The position numbers were made by a program, and so were the translations under genes. Below are positions 50,922 to 59,084 of a stretch of 64,000 nucleotides of DNA, piece by piece. The notes under the pieces are model-generated. The model was given only the letters and a program-made list of their open reading frames with translations, searched no databases and had not been told where the DNA came from. Source of the stretch: JANMCE01 sp031410595 (GTDB lineage Bacteria; Actinomycetota; Acidimicrobiia; Acidimicrobiales; Ilumatobacteraceae); assembly GCA_031410595.1 (NCBI GenBank), contig JANNZM010000153.1, positions 15,400-79,399 on the forward strand, in the 5' to 3' direction. The stretch's first letter is position 1. Every line of letters starts with the position of its first letter.

Positions 50922-51911
50922 GTGACTGCACCCATTGTCGTCAGTAGATCGCACCTGCCCGGTGGCGGTATCGCTCGACTCGCTGAGCACCACCGCATCA
51001 AGGTCTGGACAGACGAAGCGCCGCCTTCCACCGAACAGTTGGCCGAGTTTGTAGGTGACGCCGAGGTGCTCGTCAGCGTGAAGTCTGACCACATCACTTC
51101 GGCATTCCTCACGCAGTGCCCGGCGCTGAGGTTGATCGCGCTGATGAGCGCAGGCTACGACACCATCGATACGGACGCCGTTGTGCGTCACGGCATCACG
51201 GTGAGCCACGCACCCGGCGTGCTGCATGAGGCCGCCGCCGACCTCACCATGGCCCTCATCCTGAACGCTCGTCGTCTGGTGCGACCGTCACTCACGATGT
51301 TGCACGACGGCACGTGGCGCACCCTTGAGCTGCACGAAATGTTGGGCCTTGACGTACACGGTGCCCGGCTCGGCATCATTGGTTTCGGCGAGATCGGCAA
51401 CGCTCTCGCTCGTCGAGCGCACGGCTTCGGTATGACCGTGCAGCACTATGACGTGCGCCAGACCGACGGCGGATCCGCATCCACACTCGTGCCCTTCGAT
51501 GATCTGCTGCGCACCAGCGACATCATCAGCGTTCACGTGCCGCTACTGCCATCCACCCATCACTTCATCGGCGCTGCGCAGTTGGCGATGATGAAGCCAA
51601 CCGCCACGCTCGTGAACGCATCCCGCGGCCCGGTGCTCGACGAAGCTGCACTGATTCGCGCGCTGTCGGAAGGCCGTTTGCACTCGGCTGGTCTCGACGT
51701 GTTCGAGATCGAACCGATCAACGACCTCCATCACCCGCTGCTGCAGTTGCCCAATGTCTTCGCCACGCCTCACATCGCGTCGGCGACCCGAGGCGCGCGA
51801 GCCGCCATGGTCGATCTTGCCGTCAACAACGTGCTGTCCTGGCTGTCCACTGGCACCGCTGTCACTCCCATACCGGAGTGCCGTGGTTCGTCACGTTCCG
51901 CGGGCGTTTGA
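50922..51911 (+). CDS. D-2-hydroxyacid dehydrogenase, paralogue of 45246-46247
   Basis: A 329-residue enzyme starting at GTG 50922, preceded by AGGAG. Rossmann motif LGIIGFGEIGNALARRAHGFG, catalytic Arg in VNASRGPVLDEAALIRAL, Glu in DVFEIEPI and His in ATPHIASATRG. The two copies share stretches such as HEMLGLDV and MKPTATLVN, showing a fairly recent duplication. It probably reduces a 2-keto sugar acid or glyoxylate. It reads away from the sugar-acid operon from a shared intergenic region. Confidence 0.9.
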   Translation: MTAPIVVSRSHLPGGGIARLAEHHRIKVWTDEAPPSTEQLAEFVGDAEVLVSVKSDHITSAFLTQCPALRLIALMSAGYDTIDTDAVVRHGITVSHAPGVLHEAAADLTMALILNARRLVRPSLTMLHDGTWRTLELHEMLGLDVHGARLGIIGFGEIGNALARRAHGFGMTVQHYDVRQTDGGSASTLVPFDDLLRTSDIISVHVPLLPSTHHFIGAAQLAMMKPTATLVNASRGPVLDEAALIRALSEGRLHSAGLDVFEIEPINDLHHPLLQLPNVFATPHIASATRGARAAMVDLAVNNVLSWLSTGTAVTPIPECRGSSRSAGV

Positions 51912-51974
51912 ACGCCCAAAAAATTGGCCCGACAAATGCGCTGTGGAGACCTATAGGTTTGCCATACTTCGCAT

Positions 51975-54032
51975 ATGTTTTCTCGGCGGAGTACCTCCAG
52001 TTCTAACAGCTCTCGACACCTGCTCAGGGCGGTGTTGCTCGCAGCCGTCAGCCTGGTCACGGCCTCCTTCACGGTCGCCAAGGCTGCTCCGGCGGCGGCC
52101 CTGTCCAGCCTGGCCGCGCCAACGCGCATCGCCGACACCCGACCGACTGGTCAGACCGCCGACGGCTTCCTGGCCGGCCAGGGCCCACTCCCGGCCGACT
52201 CGGTTTTCTACATCGCCGTTCGCGGACGAGTAGGCGTCACCAACACGGCCGTGGCGGTCGTACTGAACGTCACGGTCGATGGTGCAACCAGTGATGGATT
52301 CGTCACGCTGTACCCCTGTGACGCACCCCGACCAGTCGCATCCAACCTCAACTTCGTGGCCGGCCGCACCGCTGCGGTCCTGGCGGTCACGAAAACCGCC
52401 ACCGACGGCGTGGTGTGTGCCTACACGTCAGGAGCTACCAACCTCATCGTCGATGTCAGCAGCTGGTTCGAGCCGGGCGAGTTCCAACCGCTCGACGCGC
52501 CCCAGCGCATCGCCGATTCTCGCGAGACCGGTGCCACCACTGATGGTCGCGTGGTAGGCGGCGGACCTCGTCCGCAGAACAGCACACAACGGGTGAAGGT
52601 AGCCGGGCGAGCGGGCGTGCCGACTGGCGTCCGAACTGCAATGCTCAGCGTCACCGCGGAGGGCGCCAAACAAGCCGGCTTCCTCACCGTCTATCCGTGC
52701 GATCAGCCCACACCGCTGGCGTCCAATGTCAACTATGCCGAGGGTGACACCGTGGCCAACGCGGTAGTCAGTCGTCTCGATGGTAGCGGTGATACCTGCG
52801 TCTTCAACTCCGGTTCGGCCAGCACCATTGTCGATGTCATCGGCTGGTTCCCTGAAGGAAAGCTCACCTCGCTCCCCTCCCCCGCCCGAATCCTCGATAC
52901 GCGCTCGGAGAACAGCACGGCTGACGGGGCCTTCGGCGGCAAGGGCCGCCGACCCGATCAGGGCACGCTGCAGCTCAAGGTTGGCGACCGGGTCGGCATG
53001 CCGAGTGATGCCACGGCCGTCCTGCTCAACATCACGGCGCTGGGTGCCGAACCTGGTTTCATCACGTTGCATCCCCGCGGCACCGACCGGCCGGTGGCTT
53101 CCAATCTGAACTATCGGGCGGGCCAAACCGTGGCGAATGCCGCCGTCTCCCGCCTCGGGATCGCTGGTGACGTTTGCCTGTTTACCGAAGGCAGTGCCAA
53201 CGTGATCGTCGACGTCGTCGGCTACCTCACCGGCCCACCTCCGCCCGCCGCGGGGCCTGACTGCCCTGGTCAGAGTCTGTTTCCCACCTTCACCATGGTC
53301 GGCCTGTACGGAAGTGCTTCCAGCCCGGCGTTGGGTGCACTCGGCCAGCAGACTCCCGAGGAGTCGGCCAAGCGCGTCGCCGACCTAGCTGACACCTGGA
53401 AGAGCTTCGGGCGCCCGGTGCTCGGAACGTTCGAGCTCATCGCCACCACCGCCCAGGCCGCTCCCGGCTCCGACGGCCAATACCGTGCCCGCTCCACCGA
53501 GGCCGACATCCAACGCTACCTCGATGTAGCGCGGGCCAACGGTCTGTACCTGGTGCTTGACATCCAACCCGGCCGCAGTGACTTCCTCACCGAAACCAAG
53601 GTCTACGAAGAGTTCCTGCGTGAACCAAACGTCGGCGTTGCCCTTGATCCGGAGTGGCACGTCGGTCCGTCGTCGTTGCCCGGTGTGGCCATCGGCTCGG
53701 TGACGGCCGCCGAAGTGAACGAGGTGTCCGACTACTTGGCCAAGATCGTGGCCGTAAACCACCTGCCCGAGAAGCTGTTCGTGGTGCACCAGTTCCAAGT
53801 GCGCATGATTCCCGACCGTGATCTCGTCGTGAACCGGGCCGGCCTCGCCACCACCTTCCATATGGACGGCTTCGGATCGCAGTCGCAGAAGCTGGCCACC
53901 TGGAGCTTCACCCAGGCCAAGGCACCCTTCCACAACGGGTTCAAGCTGTTCCTTACCCAGGACACCAACCTGTTCACGCCCGCCCAGATCTCGGCGCTTT
54001 CACCCCGGGTTGACCTGGTCACCTACCAGTAG
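51975..54032 (+). CDS. Secreted protein with three PxRIxDTR repeats and an unassigned C-terminal domain
   Basis: A 685-residue exported protein (signal peptide about 1-40). Three repeats of about 125 residues follow (47-166, 171-293, 299-419). Each opens with APTRIADTR or a variant and holds GRVGV, V(L)NVT, SDGFVTLYPC, ASNLNF and ends IVDV-x-(S/G)WF. Repeats 1 and 2 have two Cys each; repeat 3 has lost the first (LHPRG for LYPCD). After a Pro linker, residues about 430-685 form a separate domain with TIM-barrel-like segments (YLDVARANGLYLVLDIQPGRSDF, VALDPEWHVG, FVVHQFQVRMI) that I cannot assign to a family, possibly glycosidase-like. It belongs to the surface/secretome. Confidence 0.82.
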   Translation: MFSRRSTSSSNSSRHLLRAVLLAAVSLVTASFTVAKAAPAAALSSLAAPTRIADTRPTGQTADGFLAGQGPLPADSVFYIAVRGRVGVTNTAVAVVLNVTVDGATSDGFVTLYPCDAPRPVASNLNFVAGRTAAVLAVTKTATDGVVCAYTSGATNLIVDVSSWFEPGEFQPLDAPQRIADSRETGATTDGRVVGGGPRPQNSTQRVKVAGRAGVPTGVRTAMLSVTAEGAKQAGFLTVYPCDQPTPLASNVNYAEGDTVANAVVSRLDGSGDTCVFNSGSASTIVDVIGWFPEGKLTSLPSPARILDTRSENSTADGAFGGKGRRPDQGTLQLKVGDRVGMPSDATAVLLNITALGAEPGFITLHPRGTDRPVASNLNYRAGQTVANAAVSRLGIAGDVCLFTEGSANVIVDVVGYLTGPPPPAAGPDCPGQSLFPTFTMVGLYGSASSPALGALGQQTPEESAKRVADLADTWKSFGRPVLGTFELIATTAQAAPGSDGQYRARSTEADIQRYLDVARANGLYLVLDIQPGRSDFLTETKVYEEFLREPNVGVALDPEWHVGPSSLPGVAIGSVTAAEVNEVSDYLAKIVAVNHLPEKLFVVHQFQVRMIPDRDLVVNRAGLATTFHMDGFGSQSQKLATWSFTQAKAPFHNGFKLFLTQDTNLFTPAQISALSPRVDLVTYQ

Positions 54033-54105
54033 CGACGTCGAGGAAACGAGGTACTACGACCATTGTCTCGTTTCGATCTGCATCGTCGTCCGTCATACTG
54101 AGTGC

Positions 54106-55035
54106 ATGACCAACGACTCGTGGCTGGAGACCGGACACGACGTCGCCAATTTGCCGTTCACGCTCGTGCTCAGCTCCAACGGGCGGAGGGAACCAGAACA
54201 TTCGGTACCGATCCGCAACATCCTTTGGGCCGAGAACACCACTCGATCCACGCCGTCGGGCAGAAGCCGCAGGGCTCGGTCACTGGTGGCCGGAGGCTTG
54301 TGGTTCGTGCTTGGTTTCGGAACTGTAGGCACCGCATACGCCGTGCGTCAGACGTTGTTCCCGAATCTCGGGCCATCGTCGGGTCAGTCGGTCTGGGACA
54401 TCTCTGCTCCCGCCAACGCAGCAACGACCTCAACAGCCGCAGCAACCACTGCGGCGAGCGTGGGGACCACTATCGCCAACACAGTCGCCTCCACTACCCC
54501 GACAACGGTTTCCCCCGGCAGCTCGGCCGTCGTCACCGTCGGCGCCAGCGGCCCGCAAGGTGGTGTCACCACGCTGGCCGGTCAGACCAAACCGCCCTCG
54601 GCAGGCACCAGCACCGCCCCGTCCGCAAACGCCCCCGCCAAGGTTCCATCAACAAGCGTCGCAAGCACGGTCGGCACCTCTGCGCCGGAATCCAGCACGT
54701 CCGGCGCACCCAGCTCCGGCTCCGGCGGATCGGGTTCGAGAGGGCCGGGCGGAACTGGCGCGGGAACCACTGCCGGTCCGGCCACCACCAGCAGCCCGGC
54801 TCCCACAAGCGGTCCCGCCCCGTCTACTGGCGACAACGGCGGCGACTCGGGCAAAGGCGGGGGATCCGGAACGAACTCCACCACCATTCCGACGAAGTCA
54901 GCAGCGCCCGTGACGGCGCCCACCACGTCAGTGACGACGACAGGCACGTCAAGCAAAGGCTCAGGCGGCAGCGGCAGCGGGTCCATCACAGATTCCGGCT
55001 CCGGCTCCGGTGGCTCAGGCGGTAAGGGCAAATAG
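54106..55035 (+). CDS. Membrane protein with long Ser/Thr/Gly/Pro-rich extracellular tail
   Basis: About 309 residues from ATG 54106. A cytoplasmic part of about 60 residues with an Arg-rich stretch (SGRSRRARSLV), one TM (about 63-82, GGLWFVLGFGTVGTAYAV), then about 220 residues of low complexity made of TTST, PSAGTST and GSGSGGSG runs. No enzyme domain is present. It looks like a wall-spanning stalk or a glycosylated surface protein. The frame is open to 54010, but only the ATG at 54106 is sensible. Function unknown. Confidence 0.65.
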   Translation: MTNDSWLETGHDVANLPFTLVLSSNGRREPEHSVPIRNILWAENTTRSTPSGRSRRARSLVAGGLWFVLGFGTVGTAYAVRQTLFPNLGPSSGQSVWDISAPANAATTSTAAATTAASVGTTIANTVASTTPTTVSPGSSAVVTVGASGPQGGVTTLAGQTKPPSAGTSTAPSANAPAKVPSTSVASTVGTSAPESSTSGAPSSGSGGSGSRGPGGTGAGTTAGPATTSSPAPTSGPAPSTGDNGGDSGKGGGSGTNSTTIPTKSAAPVTAPTTSVTTTGTSSKGSGGSGSGSITDSGSGSGGSGGKGK

Positions 55036-55055
55036 TCCTACCCCGACCCAACGGG

Positions 55056-55673
55056 TCAGGTGAGGTTCTTTTCGGCCCACAGTGCTGCCTGGGTGCGATC
55101 TGACACGCCCAGACGCTGGAACACACTGGTGAGATGTGCCTTCACGGTCCGCTCACTGATGGCCAGGCGCCGGGCGATCTGCTTGTTCGCCAACCCCTCC
55201 CGCACCAGCAGCAGCACCTCTCGTTCGCGATCGGTGAGGGCAATGTGGACCTGCTTGGTGCGGCGCGACTCGAGCAGCACCCGAGCGGCCTTCGGATCAA
55301 GCGGCGAGCCGCCTTCATAGACCGATCGGATAGCGGCCACGATCTCTTGCGGCTCGGAGTGCTTGAGCAGGTACCCCTCCGCCCCGGCTGACAACGCATC
55401 CATGATGCGGGACTGGTCACTGAACGAAGTCAGCACAAGGACGCGTACACCGACGTGGTCGGCAGCGATGTGACGCGTAGCCTCCACGCCATCCATTTCC
55501 GGCATTGACAAATCCATCAACACGACATCGGGCATGTGGTCGGCGACGGCAACCAGTGCCTCGACACCATTTGACGCCATACCGACCAGTTCGATATCGC
55601 TCGCCGACGCGAGCACCTGAGCCAGTCCATCTCGGACGATGACGTGATCGTCGACAACGAGAACCTTGATCAT
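55056..55673 (-). CDS. NarL/LuxR-family response regulator
   Basis: A 205-residue response regulator. Receiver with Asp8-Asp9, phosphoacceptor Asp54 in VVLMDLSMPEMDG and switch Lys in YLLKHSEP; LuxR helix-turn-helix at about 142-200 (LTDREREVLLLV...NKQIARRLAISERTVKAHL). The sequence is intact, but the kinase gene coupled to it upstream is only a fragment, so it may now be orphaned or served by another kinase. Confidence 0.93.
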   Translation of the reverse strand: MIKVLVVDDHVIVRDGLAQVLASASDIELVGMASNGVEALVAVADHMPDVVLMDLSMPEMDGVEATRHIAADHVGVRVLVLTSFSDQSRIMDALSAGAEGYLLKHSEPQEIVAAIRSVYEGGSPLDPKAARVLLESRRTKQVHIALTDREREVLLLVREGLANKQIARRLAISERTVKAHLTSVFQRLGVSDRTQAALWAEKNLT

Positions 55674-56077
55674 GAGTGGGCCTTTCGGGGTACGGCAACA
55701 TAGGGAATTCTCGCTTCAACGCGAGTGCCGCCGTCAACTGCCGACAACACGGCAAGCTGACCACCGGCCTCGGCGATCAGGTCCACCAGCCCACGCAACC
55801 CAACGTGACCCTCGTCCACCCGGACGGCCATGCGATCAACGGTGAAACCCCTGCCATCATCATCGATCACAATCGAGGCCACATCATCAACCACTGACAG
55901 CGCAATGCGAACATGACTTGCACCAGCATGGGTCACAACGTTGCGGAGCGCCTCCTGGGCCGTTCGGTACAGCAACCGCACCACCTCGGGCGGAAGATCA
56001 GCACCATTGAGTTCGGCGGCTAGATGAACGTGTAACCCACGATTGGCGAGTCCGCCGAGCAAATCACCAAGTCCCAT
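55670..56077 (-). pseudogene. Histidine kinase fragment: ATPase domain only
   Basis: 135 codons carrying only the HATPase_c part of a NarL-type kinase: N-box YRTAQEALRNVVTHAG, G1 DDDGRGF and G2 HVGLRGLVDLIAEAGG. The sensor, the membrane segments and the H-box with the phosphoacceptor histidine are missing. Upstream it runs directly into an ABC exporter remnant. It overlaps the response regulator start by ATGA, so it might still be translated, but it cannot autophosphorylate. Confidence 0.78.
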
Positions 56078-56303
56078 TGATCAGCAGCAGGTTCGGGAAC
56101 AGCACCGAAAGCGTCTGCACAATCGTGTCCTGCGACCGCTCGACGTCACCCGTGACCCGGGCCGCCAGGTCGCCAACCTGACGTTCGCCGTGATAGCGCA
56201 ACGACTGACGCTGCAGATGACTGAACACTTCATCGCGCAGATCGTTGGCCAGATGAAGACCCGACGCCGACAGCAGCCGGGTGGACCAGTAGTGCACCAC
56301 GAA
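56075..56303 (-). pseudogene. ABC exporter transmembrane-domain fragment
   Basis: About 75 codons with the clear signature of the intracellular loop of a type I ABC exporter: YWSTRLLSASGL, NDLRDEVFSHLQRQSLRYHGER and QVGDLAARVTGDVERSQD. The rest of the membrane domain and the whole ATPase are gone. It is joined in frame to the glycosyltransferase remnant before it, and runs out at a TGA where the kinase fragment begins. Confidence 0.75.
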
Positions 56304-57158
56304 GCCTGCGGTGGCAAACACGTCGGCACAGCTCGGCACGCTACGCACGACCGAGATACGACCCGACCGGTCGACGGAGCGGGGAAGGTGATCGGCGTAC
56401 GGTCCGGCAACAATGATGAAGCGCCGATCTTCACGCAGCCGGGCCGTGCCGAGCGCCAACCTCAACAGGCTCTCGCCGTCGGCTCCGCCGCCTGCTGTCA
56501 CGACCACAAGGTTTGGGTCCCGCCGCACGACGGGGAGCCGGATCGGTGACCCATCCGGGATAGATCGGGCGAATCGGTAAGTCGTATTCCAACTGATGGT
56601 CGCAGATCGATGGTGCCCCGTAGACGAACGCATCATCGAAGAGTTCGGCGACCTGACGCCAGCCTTCGCCTTCCATCTCGCTCCGAACGACAGCCGGGTC
56701 ATCCAGGATGTCCCTCAGGCAACAACGATGCGAGCACCGATGACACGGGCGAGTTCGATACCGGGGCGCCATTCGCCACCGATACCGTACGGGTGGCGGT
56801 CAATCACCAAGGCCGTGGGGCGAAAGGTTCGGACCAGGTCGGTAAGCAGTCGGGCTCGCTCGCGCAGGGCCTCATCGAACGACATCGTCGAGTGGCGGTA
56901 CATGCCTGCGCCGTCCTTCGTCATCGACGGAACCCTCACCACCGACAGCCGAGGGTGCTGAAACCACGGCACCCCGACGGAAGAACCGGTCACCATGACG
57001 ACCTCGGTGTCGGGCGCAGTCAACAGTTGACGGGCGATCAGGCTGTTGCGGCGCACATGGCCCAGACCGAATCCGTCGTGGGAGCAGAGTACGAAACGTC
57101 TTCCCTGTTGACGAGGCGGCGACGGACTGAACTGGGAGTTACGGCGGGGTGAATCCAT
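56300..57158 (-). pseudogene. Frameshifted and truncated COG4671-like glycosyltransferase
   Basis: The first frame (57158-56715) begins RRFVLCSHDGFGLGHVRRNSLIARQLL, the opening of MurG-like COG4671 glycosyltransferases, and stops at a TGA exactly where RDILDDPAVV continues in another frame; one extra base in gcctgaggg would restore it. A second shift in the C run near 56538 moves to a third frame with PNLVVVTAGGGADGESLL and RRFIIVAGPYADHL. The C-terminal donor-site part is missing, replaced by the ABC exporter fragment at about 56303. The gene cannot make a working enzyme. Confidence 0.75.
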
Positions 57159-57231
57159 ACAGTCACCATGGGGCTGCCGGAGGGCACCTCGCTAGTGTTC
57201 AATGGTCGTACGACCCGTGTGGAGCGCCATT

Positions 57232-58008
57232 TTATGGCAGTTTGAGCACCTGGCCGACATAGATCATGTTGGCATTCCTGATTCCGTTGGCCAGGACAAT
57301 CTGGTCGACGGTCGTGCCGGTACGGGCTGCGATACGTGACAACGTGTCGCCGGCGACGACGACGTAGGCCCCTCCCCCGGTCGCGGGGGCGGACGGCGCC
57401 GACGGAGCAGGAGTCGGCGGTGGCGGTGGAGTAGGTGCGGGAGTCGGCGCAGGCTTCGGGGCTGGCGCTGGCGCCGCGGGTGCAGCTGCCTGTGCCGGTG
57501 CGGGTGCAGCTGCCGGGGTTGGCGCGTTGCCCGTGGGTGTTCGACGGATCGGAGCGAGGGTTGGACGAACCGCCAACGCCGAGTTGTACATGATGCCTTC
57601 CTGCACCTTCTTACCCTTGCTCGGCGCCTGGATGCACTGACCGTTGCCGGTAAACATCACCACGTGGCCGAGAGACTTGTTGAACACCAGATCTCCCGGA
57701 ATCAACTCGTTCATGCCCACTTCCCGGAAGCTCGACGACTGGGCCACGGTGTAGTGATCCATCGACACACCGGCCTGTTGCCAAGCCCACATCACCAGTC
57801 CGGAACAGTCGAAACCGACACCCGGCGTCGCTCCATTCCAGAGGTAGGGAACGCTCAGTTGGCTACGGGCCGCCCGCACGGCGATGTCGCCAGGTGTCTC
57901 GGCCCTTGCATCGCTGGTACGAAACATGACCGCAACTGTGGAACCCGCGGTGGCCACCAGGAATCGCCGCCTCGTCAGACCGCGTGTCGTGGACGCATGT
58001 GTTGGCAT
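57232..58008 (-). CDS. Tat-exported NlpC/P60 peptidoglycan hydrolase with LysM domain
   Basis: A 258-residue cell-wall endopeptidase. Twin-arginine signal (TRRRFLVATAG, about 12-22; cleavage near ARAE). The NlpC/P60 domain (about 40-150) has catalytic Cys68 in GFDCSGLV and His115 in LGHVVMF. A Pro/Ala linker (about 160-210) leads to a C-terminal LysM (YVVVAGDTLSRIAARTGTTVDQIVLANG). It cleaves peptide stems during growth or separation. The Tat signal shows it folds before export, unlike the signal-less relative at 19168-19923. Confidence 0.92.
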   Translation of the reverse strand: MPTHASTTRGLTRRRFLVATAGSTVAVMFRTSDARAETPGDIAVRAARSQLSVPYLWNGATPGVGFDCSGLVMWAWQQAGVSMDHYTVAQSSSFREVGMNELIPGDLVFNKSLGHVVMFTGNGQCIQAPSKGKKVQEGIMYNSALAVRPTLAPIRRTPTGNAPTPAAAPAPAQAAAPAAPAPAPKPAPTPAPTPPPPPTPAPSAPSAPATGGGAYVVVAGDTLSRIAARTGTTVDQIVLANGIRNANMIYVGQVLKLP

Positions 58009-58141
58009 GCGTTACCCATCGACACCTCGCGCACACCCGGCACAACTGGGCCGGAACTTGACGAAGTTCTGCCGAACCACGCTGCGTCCCTATCGTGACC
58101 CGACAACACATGACCAGGCACGATGCGGTTAACTGGTCGTC

Positions 58142-59071
58142 GTGCGGAAGAGTTTGAAGTCCCTCGATCCGATCGACCAACTGTCCCTGCCGTTCTTCGT
58201 CGCGACCATGGTCGCTGAGGCCGTGCTGTTGCGGCGAGTGACAACCAAGCGCGCCATAGACGACCTCGACACCGCCGACGAGGTGACCTTGTCCGGCCCC
58301 CAACTGCCGGCCGACCCGCTCATTCCCGTTGGTTATGAGCGCAAAGACACCGCGGCCAGTCTGCTCATGCTCGTTGGCAACGTTGCCTTCGGTTTCGCCA
58401 CGATGTCGTTGCTCGGTCGGCTTGATCGCGTCCTGTTCCGCCGACGAGTCTCCAACATCGGCAGCCGTCGCGGTTCGCTCTGGCTGGCCATGGTGCTGTG
58501 GGACTTCCTGTACTACTGGGACCATCGCTTCCAACACGAGATCCGTTTGTTCTGGGCGAACCACGTGAGCCATCACTCAAGCCACCGCTACAACCTCTCC
58601 ACTGCACTGCGTCAGCCGTGGTCGAGCGTGATGATGGCGTGGATCTTTGCCCCGATGCCGCTGCTCGGTTTTCCCTCCAACAAGACGTTCCGGGCCGGTC
58701 AACTCAACCTGCTCTACCAGTACTGGATTCACACCGAAGCTATCGATCGGCTGCATCCGAAGGCGGAAGCCGTACTGAACACACCGTCACATCACCGGGT
58801 TCATCACGGCGCCAACAAGCAGTACCTCGACAAGAACTACGGCGGCATTCTCATCGTTTGGGACAAGCTCTTCGGGACCTTTGAACCCGAACTTCGACGG
58901 GTGAAGTACGGCCTCACCAAGAACATCGACACCTTTAACCCGTTCCGCATCGCCTATCACGAATTCAACCAGATCCGGAAAGATGTTGCATCTGCAACAA
59001 TATGGCGAGATCGAATCGGATACAGCATCGGTCATCCCGGCTGGACGCCAAAACAAGACAGCGCCGCCTAG
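58142..59071 (+). CDS. Sterol desaturase/fatty-acid hydroxylase family protein
   Basis: A 309-residue membrane diiron enzyme starting at GTG 58142. The three histidine clusters of the family are present: DHRFQHE, HVSHHSSHRYN and HHRVHHG, with about four TM segments (SLLMLVGNVAFGFATM, LAMVLWDFLYYW, VMMAWIFAPMPLLGF and others). It hydroxylates or desaturates a lipid at the membrane; the substrate is unknown. It converges with an acyl-CoA synthetase gene, 13 bases away. Confidence 0.88.
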   Translation: MRKSLKSLDPIDQLSLPFFVATMVAEAVLLRRVTTKRAIDDLDTADEVTLSGPQLPADPLIPVGYERKDTAASLLMLVGNVAFGFATMSLLGRLDRVLFRRRVSNIGSRRGSLWLAMVLWDFLYYWDHRFQHEIRLFWANHVSHHSSHRYNLSTALRQPWSSVMMAWIFAPMPLLGFPSNKTFRAGQLNLLYQYWIHTEAIDRLHPKAEAVLNTPSHHRVHHGANKQYLDKNYGGILIVWDKLFGTFEPELRRVKYGLTKNIDTFNPFRIAYHEFNQIRKDVASATIWRDRIGYSIGHPGWTPKQDSAA

Positions 59072-59084
59072 CCAAGCCTGAAAC

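Noticed and set aside
54102..55025. Alternative Arg-rich open frame over the Ser/Thr/Gly-rich membrane protein
   Set aside because: The Arg/Gln-rich composition is what a +1 reading of Thr/Ser/Gly codons gives; the chosen frame has a coherent N terminus, TM and tail.
55041..55058. GACCC-AAC-GGGTC hairpin as a terminator
   Set aside because: Five-base arms with no T run and overlap with the response regulator's end; too weak to call.
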